A DNA stretch of 64,000 nt, taken from contig NC_134033.1 in assembly GCF_964204645.1 (NCBI RefSeq), positions 14,696,155 to 14,760,154 of the forward strand. Reading direction: 5' to 3'. This document shows, one piece after another, positions 30,101 through 39,399 of the stretch. A model generated the notes under the pieces. It saw only the letters and a program-made list of their open reading frames with translations, was not told the DNA's origin and ran no database searches. The position numbers were made by a program, and so were the translations under genes. Numbering within the stretch: position 1 is the first letter of the stretch; each line of letters begins with the position of its first letter. The stretch comes from Tubulanus polymorphus (taxonomy: Eukaryota > Nemertea > Palaeonemertea > Tubulaniformes > Tubulanidae).

Positions 30101-33100
30101 GCATCCTTAACGTCCTCTTCAGCTTTTTTGATCTCTTGTTTAACCTCTTCAACCTTTTCTTTGGCCCCCGGCTTTCCTTCAGCGGTTGCATTCTTTGCTT
30201 CCTCAAGTTTTTCTTTCTCATCATTCAATTTTTCAGTTTTCTGTTCAACTTTTTCTTTTGCCTTCTCTTTTTCTTTCTCTTCTTTTTCAACCTCTTTTTT
30301 GGCTTCTTCTTTTGACGGTGTTGTTTTGCCAGTTTCATTTTTTTCCATTCCTTTTACTTCGATTATTTCTTTTTTCCCTTCTTTTTTTACCTCTTTCTCT
30401 TTCTTTTCAGCTGTCTTGATTTCTTCATTAGATTTTGCCTCCTCTTTTTTAAGATCCGCCATTTCTTGTTTTATTTCTTCACTCTGAACTTTGTCCGTCG
30501 TTTTATTCGATTGCTTTTCTTTAACAATATCCATCTTTATTTTAACTTCCTCTTTTTTAACTTTGGCATTTTCTGCTTCTGCTTCTGCCGCATCATCTGC
30601 CTTTTGAGCAGCGTCTTTAGCTGTTTCATCTGCTTTTTTCAATCCTTCCTTCACAGCAACCTTTAATACTTCTTTTTTTATTTCAAGTTTGTCTTCGGTT
30701 GCCTTATCACCAGTTGCCTTTGCAGTTTTGATGTCCTTTTCGATTGTTTTCAAATTATCTTTCTTTTCCTCTACCTTTTTATTTGTTTCCATGGACTTAT
30801 CTTTACTTTTCTTAGCTTCTTCTTTTGTGTTCTCCTTGTTATCTTTAGCCTCTACAATAGCTTTTTTGATAACTTTTTCAGCATCTTTTGCAGTCTTCTT
30901 AGCCTTTTCCTGCAGGTTAGCTGCTTTTTCCTCTTGCTTTTTGTCGCCTTTAGATGCTGCTCCCTTCATCATTTTATCGGCTTCAGTTTTCTCTTCTTCT
31001 GCCTTTTTCACAAGATCTTTGGCTTGTTCAGCATCTTTCTCGGCTGTGTCCTTTGTCTTTGTTCCTGTAATCTTTTTAGCAGCCTCATCAATATCTTTTT
31101 CTTCTGTTTTTACCACTGCAACCCCCTCATTTGCTTTTGCCACTGACTTTTCTAAGGTTTTAGTGAGTTGCTTCTCGGCGTTTTCGATGGCTGTTTTATC
31201 TCCTTTCTTTTCAACTTTGTTAACATTTGCTTCTGCTTTCTTTAATTCTTTCTTTTCTTCTTTTACTTGTTTTTCCTCTTTTTTCACTTTATTCATTTTC
31301 GTTTTTAACTAAAAAAAAATTCAAATATCAAGTAATGTTCAACCTAATCGTTTAAACGAAGGATCTCAAAATTTCAATAAATGTGTCAATGACAACTCCT
31401 ATTCTTTCTTACCCCCACCCAGCCCTTTCATTACACATTTCCGAAGTTGGAACTATCGATTTTTTAATGAGAGACCGCCGACAAACATAAGCCCTCACGA
31501 ATGCATTTTGATCACAATTTTGATTGAAAATTACATAGAAACATTATAAACAAATTGTGAAAGAGCTCTAATAGACTATAAACAAATGCGCCTCCACAAA
31601 TCTCTCGTAAAGGGAGCATTTGTTTTCAAACATCTTTTTAAATTAATGTAAGAATCATATTGCATCGATAGTTCGGCATTCGTGATCATTCCGCGGGAGG
31701 CCTTCGATCTCCCACCCACTTCCGCAAGTTATACTAATTGGAACAACTACCGAAATTTTGAGATGCTCCTTAATGAATGTATGCTGCGGGATTGCATAAC
31801 TCCTACCTTACTACTTTCCTTTTTGGCTTTTTTATCCTGCTTTCTGGCTTTCTTTATTTCCTTTTTCAATTTCTTAATTTTTCTCTTCTGACCTTTGCCT
31901 GGTTTTTCCTTCAGTTTCACAAGTGCTTCTTTTTTATTTTTTATTTCTTTTTTTAATTTGTCTTCGTTGCCCTTTGCTGTTTTCAGTGTCTTCTCGATGG
32001 CATCTTTACTGCCTTTCAAACTCTTTTCTGCTTGAACAACCGATTTTTCTGCACTTTCTTTTACTTTAGCCTTTGTTTCCGCTAACTCCTCTTTCATTTT
32101 GTCTGTCTTATTCTTACCACCTAAAATACAGATAATGTATATGATTATCTATTATCATCGTCGCAAAATGAAAATATGAATTGCTTACCTTTATTCTCTG
32201 CCTCGCTTATTTCTTTCTCGATTACTTTGGCTTTAGCCAAACTTTCCTCACTTTTAGTTATTTCTTTTTCGGTATCTTCAGCCTCTGTTTTGGAAGCTGC
32301 GGATTCCTCCTTCACGACCTCTGCCTTATCCTTTGCTAATTTCTCTTTCGCACTTTCTGCATCCTTTTCAGCTTCCTGAGCCTTATCTTCCTTTTTCTCG
32401 AGCTTTTCATCTAACTTCTCCACGGTTGTGTTGTCCCCCTTTTTTTCTGCTACAGCTTTCTCTTTCTCAAGAGATTTAACTTCGGCTTCATCTTTTTCCT
32501 TCTCAGCATTTGCCTTTTCACTCTTTTTATCTGCATCAGAAATCTTTGTTGCTTCGGCAAGCTTCTTAACATCTTTGTTAGCATCAACTGCTGTTTTGTC
32601 TGCTACATCAGCTACTTTTTTCATTTCGTCATTCATGACATTTTTAGCTTTATCAGCCTCGGATTTTGCTTTCTCTGCTGCTGCTTTCATTCCAGGATCT
32701 TTCGTTTCACTTGCCTTTTTCTCGAGGTCTGATGCCTCTGTTTCTTTCTTAACAAGTTTTTTGGCTTTTTCGTCCGTCTCCTTTTTCGTCTTTTCGAGGA
32801 CATCTTCCTCCTTTTTAGCTTTCTTTAGTGCCACTTCGGCTTCTTTAACAACTTTGCCCTTTTCTTTAGCTATGTCTTTTTCAGCTTTAACTTCTTCCTT
32901 CGCCCCTGGTTTCGTATCACCTTTTTCTTTAGCAGCTTCAGTGGTAGCCACTTTTGCGTCTGACTTGGCTTTATCCAATGTATCTTTTGCAACTTTAATC
33001 TGCTCCTTTACGGTATCGTTTGCTTTATCTAATCCCTTTTTGACCTCGTCTACGCCTTTCTTGATCGCCTCCGTTTCTTTCTCCTCTTTATCTTTCTTTT

Positions 33101-36100
33101 CTACCTCAAGCTTCACTACTTTAGCCGCATCACCTTTAGTTTTAGCTTCAACAATCTCTTTTTTTATGTTACTAACCTCAGTTGCAGCTAAATCTGCTTT
33201 GTTGGCTGATTTCTTAGCTGCCTCGGTATCCTTTTCTGTGTCTTTCTTATCTGTTTTTGCTCTGTTTTTATCTTCTTTTTCTTTCTTCTCAGGGTTAACA
33301 GTCTCTTTTGCGGTCTTTTCAACCTGAAAAAGTGTCTCAATGGATATAGCAAATACTCTCTTTAAAACGATAGAAGATAAAAGAATATCTTACCGACATG
33401 ACTGATTTAGCAACCGATTTCATTGAAGCGATTGCTTTTTCTTCTGTATCTTCTGAAGTGGTCTTCAGTTGTTTTCCTTCGGGTGATTGTTTACTCGCTG
33501 ATTTCAACTGTTTTTCAAGGGCATCGGCTTTTTTCAAAGCACTCTCAGAGACCTTCGCATTATTTGCAAGTTCTGCTTTCTTCTTTTCCGTAGCTTTTAC
33601 TTTATTCTCCCTGGCTTTAGAATCCTCAGCAAGTTTCTCTGCCTTTTCTTTTAGGTCTTTTGCTTTCACATCATCGCCATCTTTCTCTGCTTTTTTAGCA
33701 TCTTTTAAATTCTCATCAGCCTTCTTTTTGTCATCTTGTGCTTTTTTCTTTTCAATTTTTTCACTTTTATCTGCCACCTTTGCTGCTGACTTCACAGCAT
33801 CCAACTGATCTTGCAAAGCCTTACTTTTAGAATCTTTTTTCTCTTTCTCCGCCTGCTGCAGTTTGGTTTGTACTTCACCTACAGTCTTTTGATCACCTTT
33901 TCCTTGCTTGACTTTAATGGTTACTTCCTGTAATTTATCTTTCAGTTTATCAACCTTTTTAGCTGTCATCTTAACAGTTTCAGCACTTTGAGATGCCTTT
34001 TCCGCTTCAGATTTAGCTTTGGATGCCTCTTTTTTAACCTCTTGCTTCTCAACCTTTTCTGCTACTTTAGTTTTTTTGTTTGCCATTGTGTTCAACTCCT
34101 TTGAGCTTTCAGCAGCCTTTTCTGCTTTTACTTTCAGCAAAGAATCATTTGAAGCTTTTGCATTTTCTGCCAATTTCTTTGCCTTTTCCTCTTCGGTTTT
34201 TGCTTTTGATTTGAGATCGGTTGCCTCCTTCTTCAATTCAGTGGCTGGGACGTTTGTAAGGCTTGCGATGTTTGAAATTGCCGGTTTAATAGTTTTTTCC
34301 ATGTCTTTAGCGTAGACTTTAATGTCTTTCTTTATTTTTTCTCTCTCATTCTTCATACCGATTCGTAGCGACTTTTCTTTTTCTTTGTCACCTATTATGT
34401 AGATCACGCATTACATACAGCAACATTAAAAGTACTTGTTATTATACTTACTAAAATTGGCATGTAAGAAATGCTCAAATTAGCAGATTGATTACTCGAA
34501 ATATCAATTAAAACATATATATCGAATAAAACATACAAATATATAATCTGTGTACTAAAGATAATTGTAAAAGTCCTACAATAGAATTTCATATGATAAA
34601 ATGTTTTATTACATTACTATTAGCCAACAGCCAAAACGTTGTGGTTTCGTTGTAATAAATTTTATCAAATGAAATTCTATTGTGGGACTTCGATTAAATA
34701 TGAATAAAGACATGGTGGATACCTTTGGTTTCGGCATCTTTTGCAGCAATTTCGTCATCAGAGATTTTCTGTGCAAGTTTCTGCACCTCCTTTTCCTTTT
34801 TGGCTATTTCATCTAATTGCTTTTTCACATTCACCGATGATTTCTTCTTTTCTTCAGTTTCCTTTTTCATTTGTTCGGATTCAGTTTTATCTTTCTTACC
34901 AATTTCTTTTTGTGTTTCATCTTTGGATTTTGCAAGTTCCTATTAAAAATGTGGTTAAGATATATTATTCATACAATAAATGAGACAACCACAGTATTAT
35001 CTGTAACCATGTTTACCTTGGCTTCCAAATCCTTATTAGTTGCTTTTGTTTCTATCTTTGAAGTTTGAACTTCAAGAAGCTTGAGCAGATTTTCAAAAAC
35101 AAGTTTTGCCTGTAGCAAAGCCGCTTGATACACTGTAATTACATGGATTATCAATTTCCGTCGCCCATCCCGCTTTGCATCTAGTTTAGCTTTGGCTTGT
35201 GTGATGAGTTTCTGATCATTCTTTGCAGTTGCTTTTTTAAGTTCAGCCCGTGCATCAGCCACTTCTGTTTCCTCTTTCTCGTACTGAATCCAAGAAGTAC
35301 ATAATATACTAGTGTTGGGGTAGAAACATCGAAGCACGAACATTTTTAATGATAAAAATCTTATTCTACCTTATTTAAATCGTCTACGGTTTCCTTTGTT
35401 TTCTTCTCTACCTCCACAACATCGTGCTCAACCCTTTTAGCTTTATCTTCCTTCGCCTGCGTGTCTTCATCGTCGATTTCGTCTTTCTTTTCAGCTTTGT
35501 CATCTTCAAGTTTTTTTACCTCTCGCTTTAACTCTTTCGATTCTTTTTCGGTTTTTGAATCATTTGATTTACTGGATTTTTCTTCAACCTTGGCGAGTTC
35601 ATCTTGCTTTGACTCGATTTTATCATCAATCTTCTTTAGATCTTTCTTCTTTTTATCAACTTTCTCCTTACTTTTCTCTTCTGACTTTACGTCATCAGCT
35701 TTCTCTTTAACCTGTTTCTCCATTACAGTAGCCTTTTCAGCTGTGAGTTTTACTTTCTCCTTCTTGATATCAGCCTTTTTCTTTACTACCTCAGCTTCCT
35801 TTGCCTTAAGGAATATCAAATTGAAATGAGTACATTAAAAATGTCACAACTAAATAAAAAATTGTATTTTATGATCAGTATAACTAATAAATCACATCTT
35901 TACCTTGCCACTGCTCTTTAATTCAGCAGCTTTTTTCTGCAGTTCTAAAGCTTTTTCTTCATCCTTCTTCTCCTTGTCTTTTATATTTTCTACTTTCTTC
36001 TCTAACTTCTTAACTCCTTTCTCTTCTTCTTTAATGACCTTTGCCTTTGCTTTTTTCATATCGTCTTCTGTTTTTTCGACATCCTTAGTTTTTGATTTCA

Positions 36101-39100
36101 CTTCATTTTCCAATTTGTTTGCAATCGCTTTGTCTTCAGGTTTTCCTGTTTTCAGTGCTTTAGCTTTGGCATTGCTAGCTTTTACTTCAGTTTTTTCAAG
36201 ATTTTTCTTCTCCGATTCTTCCTTAGCCTTGCTTTCTTCCACCTTTTTCTCTGCTTGCTTCTGTTTTTCGACTGTTACCTTTTCGTCTGCCTTTTCTTTT
36301 TTGCTTGCTAGTTCCTCTTTCTTAGTTTCCAATTTTGATAGATTTTTCTTTATGTCATCAGCTTTTTTATTTGCATCTGGTGATCCTTTCGCGGCAGCTT
36401 TTTCTAAGTCAACTTCTTCCTTTTCAATTTTCTCTTCGGTTGCTTTTTCCTCCTTGTCAACCTTTTTCACTTCTTTTAGGTCCTTTGCTACTGTTTCAGA
36501 TGATTTCTTTTCTTCCTTTGCTTCTTTAACAAGCTTCTTTGAATCAGCCTTCATTTTATCAGCATCGGTCTTTGCCTTATCAGCTGCTGCTTGAGCCTGG
36601 GCAGCCTTTTCTTTGTTGCCTTTATTAGCTTCATCCTTTGCCTTTGCTTCCATTTTCAAAGCTTTTGTTTCTTCTGTCTTTGCTTTTTGTTCGTCTTTCT
36701 TTGCTTTTTCTTCAAGGTCTTTTGCACCCTTCTTTTCAGCTACTTCCTTAGTTTTTTCCGCCTTTTCAGATTCTTTTTCCTTCTCTTTTACCTCTCCTTT
36801 AACTTTTGTCACCTCCTTTTTGGCCTCTTCCACCTTTGCTTTATCTTCGGGTTTATTTGATTCTGCAGCCTTCGTTTCTGCTTCGGCAACTTTTTTAGTT
36901 GCATCTATTTTCTTCTTTTCAGCGGCCTTGAGATCATCATCAATTTTATCTGATTTATCTTCTTTTGACTCTTTCTTGCTTTCCTTTTCAGTTGCTACTT
37001 TATTTTTGTCCTCTTTGGTTTTTTCAATTTTCTTTTCAATTTTCACCTCAGATGCTTTAAGGGCTTCCACCTTCGTTTTATCCGCTGGACTTCCAGATGC
37101 GTTTGCCTTACTTTCAGCTTCTTCTATTTTCTTTTCAATGTCAACCTTCTTTTTTTCTTCGCCCTTAATTTTTTCATCAGCTTTCTTTGCTTGTTTTTCG
37201 ACATCTTTGTCACCTTTTTTCTCAACATTATTTTCAGCCTTCTTCAACTCTTTGACCTTTGCTTTGTCTTCCGGCTTTCCAGATTCCTTTGCTTTCTTCT
37301 CTGCCTCTTTAACCTTCTTCTCTGCCACCTTCTTCTCTTTTTTATCTTCCTCGATTTTCTTAGGTGCTTCCGCCGTTTCATTTTTCGTTCCATTTTCAGC
37401 TTTTTCTACTGCCTCATCTTTTTTCTTTTCAGCATCTTCTGCTTTTTTTTCTAATTTCTTTACTTCGTTCATGTCCTCTTGTTTCCCTGATTCCGAAGCT
37501 TTTTTCTCAGCCTTCTCTAGTTTTGAGGCAAGAACCTCGACCTTCTCTTCGGCCTTCTTCTCTGATTTAGCAGTCTCATTTCCAGCTTTTGTCTCATTTG
37601 TGGCAGATCCGCTGGTTTCAGCAGATGGTTTCGTCTCATTTCCAGCTTTCGACTCATTTTTAACAGACTCACTTGTTTCAGCAGAAGGTTTAGTCTCATT
37701 TCCAGTTTTCGTCTCATTTTTGGTAACCTCGCTTGATTCAGCAGTTGATTTTGTTTCATTTTCACCTTTTCCTTTCTCGCCTACTTTTGCTTTTTCCTTC
37801 ATCTCTGTCTTTTTAGATGCTTCGTCTAATTTACTGGTTGCTTTAACAACCTTTTCTCTTTCTTCTAGTGCTTTTTTCGTATTTTCCTTGATGTCTTTTT
37901 CTGCTTCGGTGGCTTTCTTTGTCATATCAGCTTTGCCCCCTTTTGATTTGATTAGATTTATAAGATCTGTAGTCAAATCAGCCAGGAACTGCATCTTCGT
38001 TGTAATCTTTGTTGTCATATCATCTAATTCCAATGCCTGTAACAATCATGTATGACGTACATTTTCGGAATCTTGTAGAACATAGTGTGTTGTAATTGTA
38101 TCAGGATTTTACCTTGTTATCGGCAGCAACTTTTGTTTCTGCAGCCACCCAGGTATGAGCCATATCCTCAGGCGATTTAGATTTTTCTGCTTTTGTTTTC
38201 GCCGCATTGTAGGCAACCTCTAATTGCTTGGATTGATCCCTGACACTAGCCACTTGTTTTGAGAGTTCTTTGACGATTCCAAGTAAAATACCAACCTTAA
38301 AGAATTTAGATTAACAATGACTTAGGCCTACTCATATCATACAACTTGTTAGAATGATCGACTCAAGTCTCAAACTAGTCTCTTAATGTATTTGAACTTA
38401 TCAGAATGATGTCACAATACACTTCCTGCCTTACGTTTTTCTTGGTTTGTTGAATTTCTTTCAATAGCTTATCTGGATCTTGTGTTTTGTAAATCTTCAT
38501 CTTTTCTTCTTTTTCCTTTTGTAATTTGACAACGTTCATCATCATCCAGCCTTCTCCCAAAACTGAAACGAACATTTCGATAATATTTCGACTTAATACA
38601 TATTTACTTTCTGGTAACATACACCGGAGAATATGAATTGTAATTGAGCACGAGTCATCAATTGAGGAACGTGTGCAGGAAAACTATTAACAATCAGAGA
38701 TGCACCATCTATAATGAAGCTACCTTTTGTACATTGTTTACGTGTCTGCGTGAGGCTTACGTCAGGAAATTTCACTCCAGTGTTGACTACCGTACCAGCA
38801 CTCTTAGTAGCATTAGTTGAAGCATCTACAAATGGCATATTCTTATGACTTAGTCAGATAAAACGTATTATGAAATAATTCACCATCAACATTATGATAT
38901 TGTAACAAATGCAACAAAGATCAGTAATATATTTGCAAATGGTTTGCATTTTTCATCGTCTTAAATCAATCGCGATACGTAAGAATCGTGTCTTTTTATT
39001 GATAATTACCGGTAATAACGACGCGTTCGCATTGTCCTTTAGAGTCCAGTTTATATCCGGTCGAACACTGTATAGCAGGCTTCATCATCGCAGCATCTGT

Positions 39101-39399
39101 ATATGAACATGAAGTATCCCGTCATAAAAAAATCATTCCGGTACAGTAATACAGTTACATTACATAACTTTGGTACAGTCATCTAATATGGCAATTTTGC
39201 TGTTCTTATGATCTAAAATTTGCTCTGCTTATTGAACTGACTAAAAACAACAATAGCGAATCGATTCTTTTCTTTAGGGTGATATTTTACTGTAGACCTG
39301 TAGAATTTGGCCCTGTACATCTATCATTTGTTTACCTTTTGCAGAGGAAACTGCAGCTGAGGAGATGACTAGCATCAGCACTAAGCCAAGCCTTGTCAT
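20620..39399 (-). CDS. Giant secreted Lys/Glu-rich repeat protein with two-cysteine modules (25 coding exons, 4,866 aa)
   Basis: I do not recognise the family. Exons (high to low): 39336-39399, 39010-39096, 38625-38825, 38435-38562, 38113-38295, 35904-38036, 35370-35804, 35017-35283, 34723-34939, 33394-34391, 32189-33323, 31807-32120, 23829-31308, 23568-23618, 23411-23479, 23070-23120, 22778-22828, 22518-22568, 22315-22383, 22191-22238, 22071-22091, 21369-21700, 21096-21149, 20738-20893, 20620-20625. They sum to 14,601 nt with every phase matching. Layout: signal peptide (1-20); a short two-Cys module (about 25-50); a segment with few cysteines to about 160; predicted Lys/Glu/Ala helix or coiled coil (about 160-4500), including a 97-aa tandem array (about 2410-4480); two-Cys modules in small exons (about 4500-4690); an Asn/Thr/Ser-rich sequon cluster; and a basic tail ending in M-I. 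It is probably extracellular, perhaps a matrix, mucus, adhesive or other structural protein. That role is a guess from composition. Confidence 0.85.
21369..21700 (-). CDS. Giant gene exon 22: Asn/Thr/Ser-rich, probably N-glycosylated segment
   Basis: The exon enters at phase 1 (L-P-CPQELRDELGKKLEGLK). It then has a cluster of N-x-T/S sequons in a small-residue background (NASSEGATAGNTTAENTTVG, then NATAGNATSD, then NSTG), then a basic segment. The donor is AAG|GTAGAA. If this donor is not used, reading through adds VEDVHNAL and a stop at 21342, so an alternative C terminus is possible. Confidence 0.78.
22071..23618 (-). CDS. Giant gene exons 14-21: small phase 1-1 exons, mostly two-cysteine modules
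   Basis: The exons are 23568-23618 (NCPDGFQPLNKRFCAA), 23411-23479 (DCPPKWHLIDGACI), 23070-23120 (VCPLGSIMVGFDKCS), 22778-22828 (EKPNANAMYGFVSKSTF, no Cys), 22518-22568 (SCDPLYKPMNGMCAK), 22315-22383 (TCEVSWIRHDGKCY), 22191-22238 (KCPRGWNLYGDLCI) and 22071-22091 (SKGNSMK). All are 51, 69, 48 or 21 nt and symmetric phase 1-1. The usual pattern is one Cys pair per exon, spaced C-x8-11-C with an aromatic in the middle. They look like duplicated mini-modules. I know no named domain of this size with certainty. Confidence 0.82.
23829..31308 (-). CDS. Giant gene exon 13: 7.48-kb exon carrying the 97-aa repeat array
   Basis: The exon has 2,493 codons plus 1 nt. The acceptor TTTTTTTAG precedes TTAAAAACGAAAATG, and the donor is ACAG|GTATGT. 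The N-terminal ~350 residues are non-repetitive K/E/A-rich sequence. The middle ~2,070 residues are the tandem array. The last ~70 residues (SLASPFKCLTDSNMKQYASA, then RKILDCLGIHCT) are a different, Cys-containing segment. The frame continues past the donor only in intron sequence. Confidence 0.88.
24040..30245 (-). repeat. Tandem array of 291-bp (97-aa) coding repeats, about 21 copies
   Basis: The unit encodes KKVEEKTEKLKEKENKLKEA, then EKEKAEGKPGAEKKVEEVKK, then EVTEDKKKVEEA, then DEKKEEKKLDEAKKKEETGA, then PAPAKEGAAKEVEEKKEKTE. It has two breaks, GKPGAE and TGAPAPAKEG, between charged helices. Most units are 291 bp. Three units (starts near 25398, 26529 and 27660) are 258 bp because an 11-residue KKLDEAKKKEE is missing. 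Only a few residues vary (AVKDE/AAEDE, APAKEG/APIKEG/APAKKG/TPAPAKEG), and codon choice is nearly identical between copies. The first copy (29955-30245) is the most diverged. Confidence 0.95.
31807..35804 (-). CDS. Giant gene exons 7-12: charged coiled-coil region
   Basis: The exons are 35370-35804, 35017-35283, 34723-34939, 33394-34391, 32189-33323 and 31807-32120. All have GT-AG boundaries and matching phases (0-0, 0-0, 0-1, 1-0, 0-1, 1-0). Together they give about 1,122 residues, nearly all Lys/Glu/Ala/Asp/Thr, with almost no Cys, Trp or Tyr. Exon 8 is less charged (KLIIHVITVYQAALLQAKLV) and may break or pair the helix. Exon 12 is very basic (KRKIKKLKKEIKKARKQDKK). Confidence 0.83.
34571..34690. 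mobile_element. 120-bp MITE with about 32-bp near-perfect terminal inverted repeats
   Basis: The left arm AAGTCCTACAATAGAATTTC and on to GATAAAAT is matched by the right arm ATTTTATCAAATGAAATTC and TATTGTGGGACTT, with about two mismatches. It lies in the intron between giant-gene exons 9 and 10. Confidence 0.8.
35904..38036 (-). CDS. Giant gene exon 6: 711-codon Lys/Glu/Ala-rich region with an N-glycosylation sequon cluster
   Basis: This is one 2,133-nt exon (phase 0-0). It starts ALELDDMTTKITTKMQFLAD. Near its N-terminal end it has about three short repeats of the type NETKPSAETS(G/E)S with N-x-T/S sequons (NET, NES). Long K/E/A-rich helical sequence follows, with regular motifs such as AEKKxxESGKPEDKAKVxELK that differ from the array in exon 13. 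The composition suggests a single helix or coiled coil. Confidence 0.85.
38113..38825 (-). CDS. Giant gene exons 3-5: N-terminal region with few cysteines
   Basis: The exons are 38625-38825, 38435-38562 and 38113-38295 (phases 1-1, 1-0, 0-0). Exon 3 contains a Thr/Val/Ser-rich segment, one clear Cys (RKQCTKGSFIIDGASLIV) and a hydrophobic stretch (AQLQFIFS). Exon 4 starts VLGEGWMMMNVVKLQKEKEE and begins the charged helical composition. Exon 5 reads VGILLGIVKELSKQVASVRD and looks like an amphipathic coiled coil. No named domain is recognised. Confidence 0.78.
39010..39096 (-). CDS. Giant gene exon 2: N-terminal two-cysteine module
   Basis: This 87-nt exon enters and leaves at phase 1. It codes for DAAMMKPAIQ and then CSTGYKLDSKGQCERVVIT. 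The C-x2-G-Y-x7-C pattern matches the modules near the C terminus of the same protein (CPDGFQPLNKRFC, CPRGWNLYGDLC). The two ends therefore share one small disulfide-module type. Confidence 0.8.
39336..39399 (-). CDS. Giant gene exon 1: start codon and signal peptide
   Basis: The ATG is at 39397-39399 on the - strand. The peptide MTRLGLVLMLVISSAAVSSA has a short basic start, a hydrophobic core and small residues at the expected cleavage site, followed by K. The donor is AAAAG|GTAAAC (phase 1). An acceptor-like TTTTCTTAG lies just upstream (about 39413-39421), and a donor-like CAGAG|GTAAAC near 39535. A non-coding first exon with a small intron in the 5' UTR is therefore likely. Confidence 0.85.

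Noticed and set aside
24234-30224. Fifteen - strand ORFs of 65-89 codons starting MKKLKKK or similar, spaced mostly 291 bp
   Set aside because: They are alternate-frame shadows of the repeat unit. They are useful only for locating the repeats.
24040-30245. CRISPR-like array
   Set aside because: The units are 291-bp, fully coding and contiguous, with no spacers, in an animal gene.
23894-30487. 2,197-codon + strand ORF (Ser/Phe-rich)
   Set aside because: It is the antisense of the KE-rich array. It is open because sense TTA/CTA/TCA codons are rare. It has no splice or domain logic, while the - strand frame fits a complete gene model.
32428-38055. Other long + strand ORFs (32428-33327, 36613-38055 and similar)
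   Set aside because: These are the same antisense composition effect opposite giant-gene exons 6-12.
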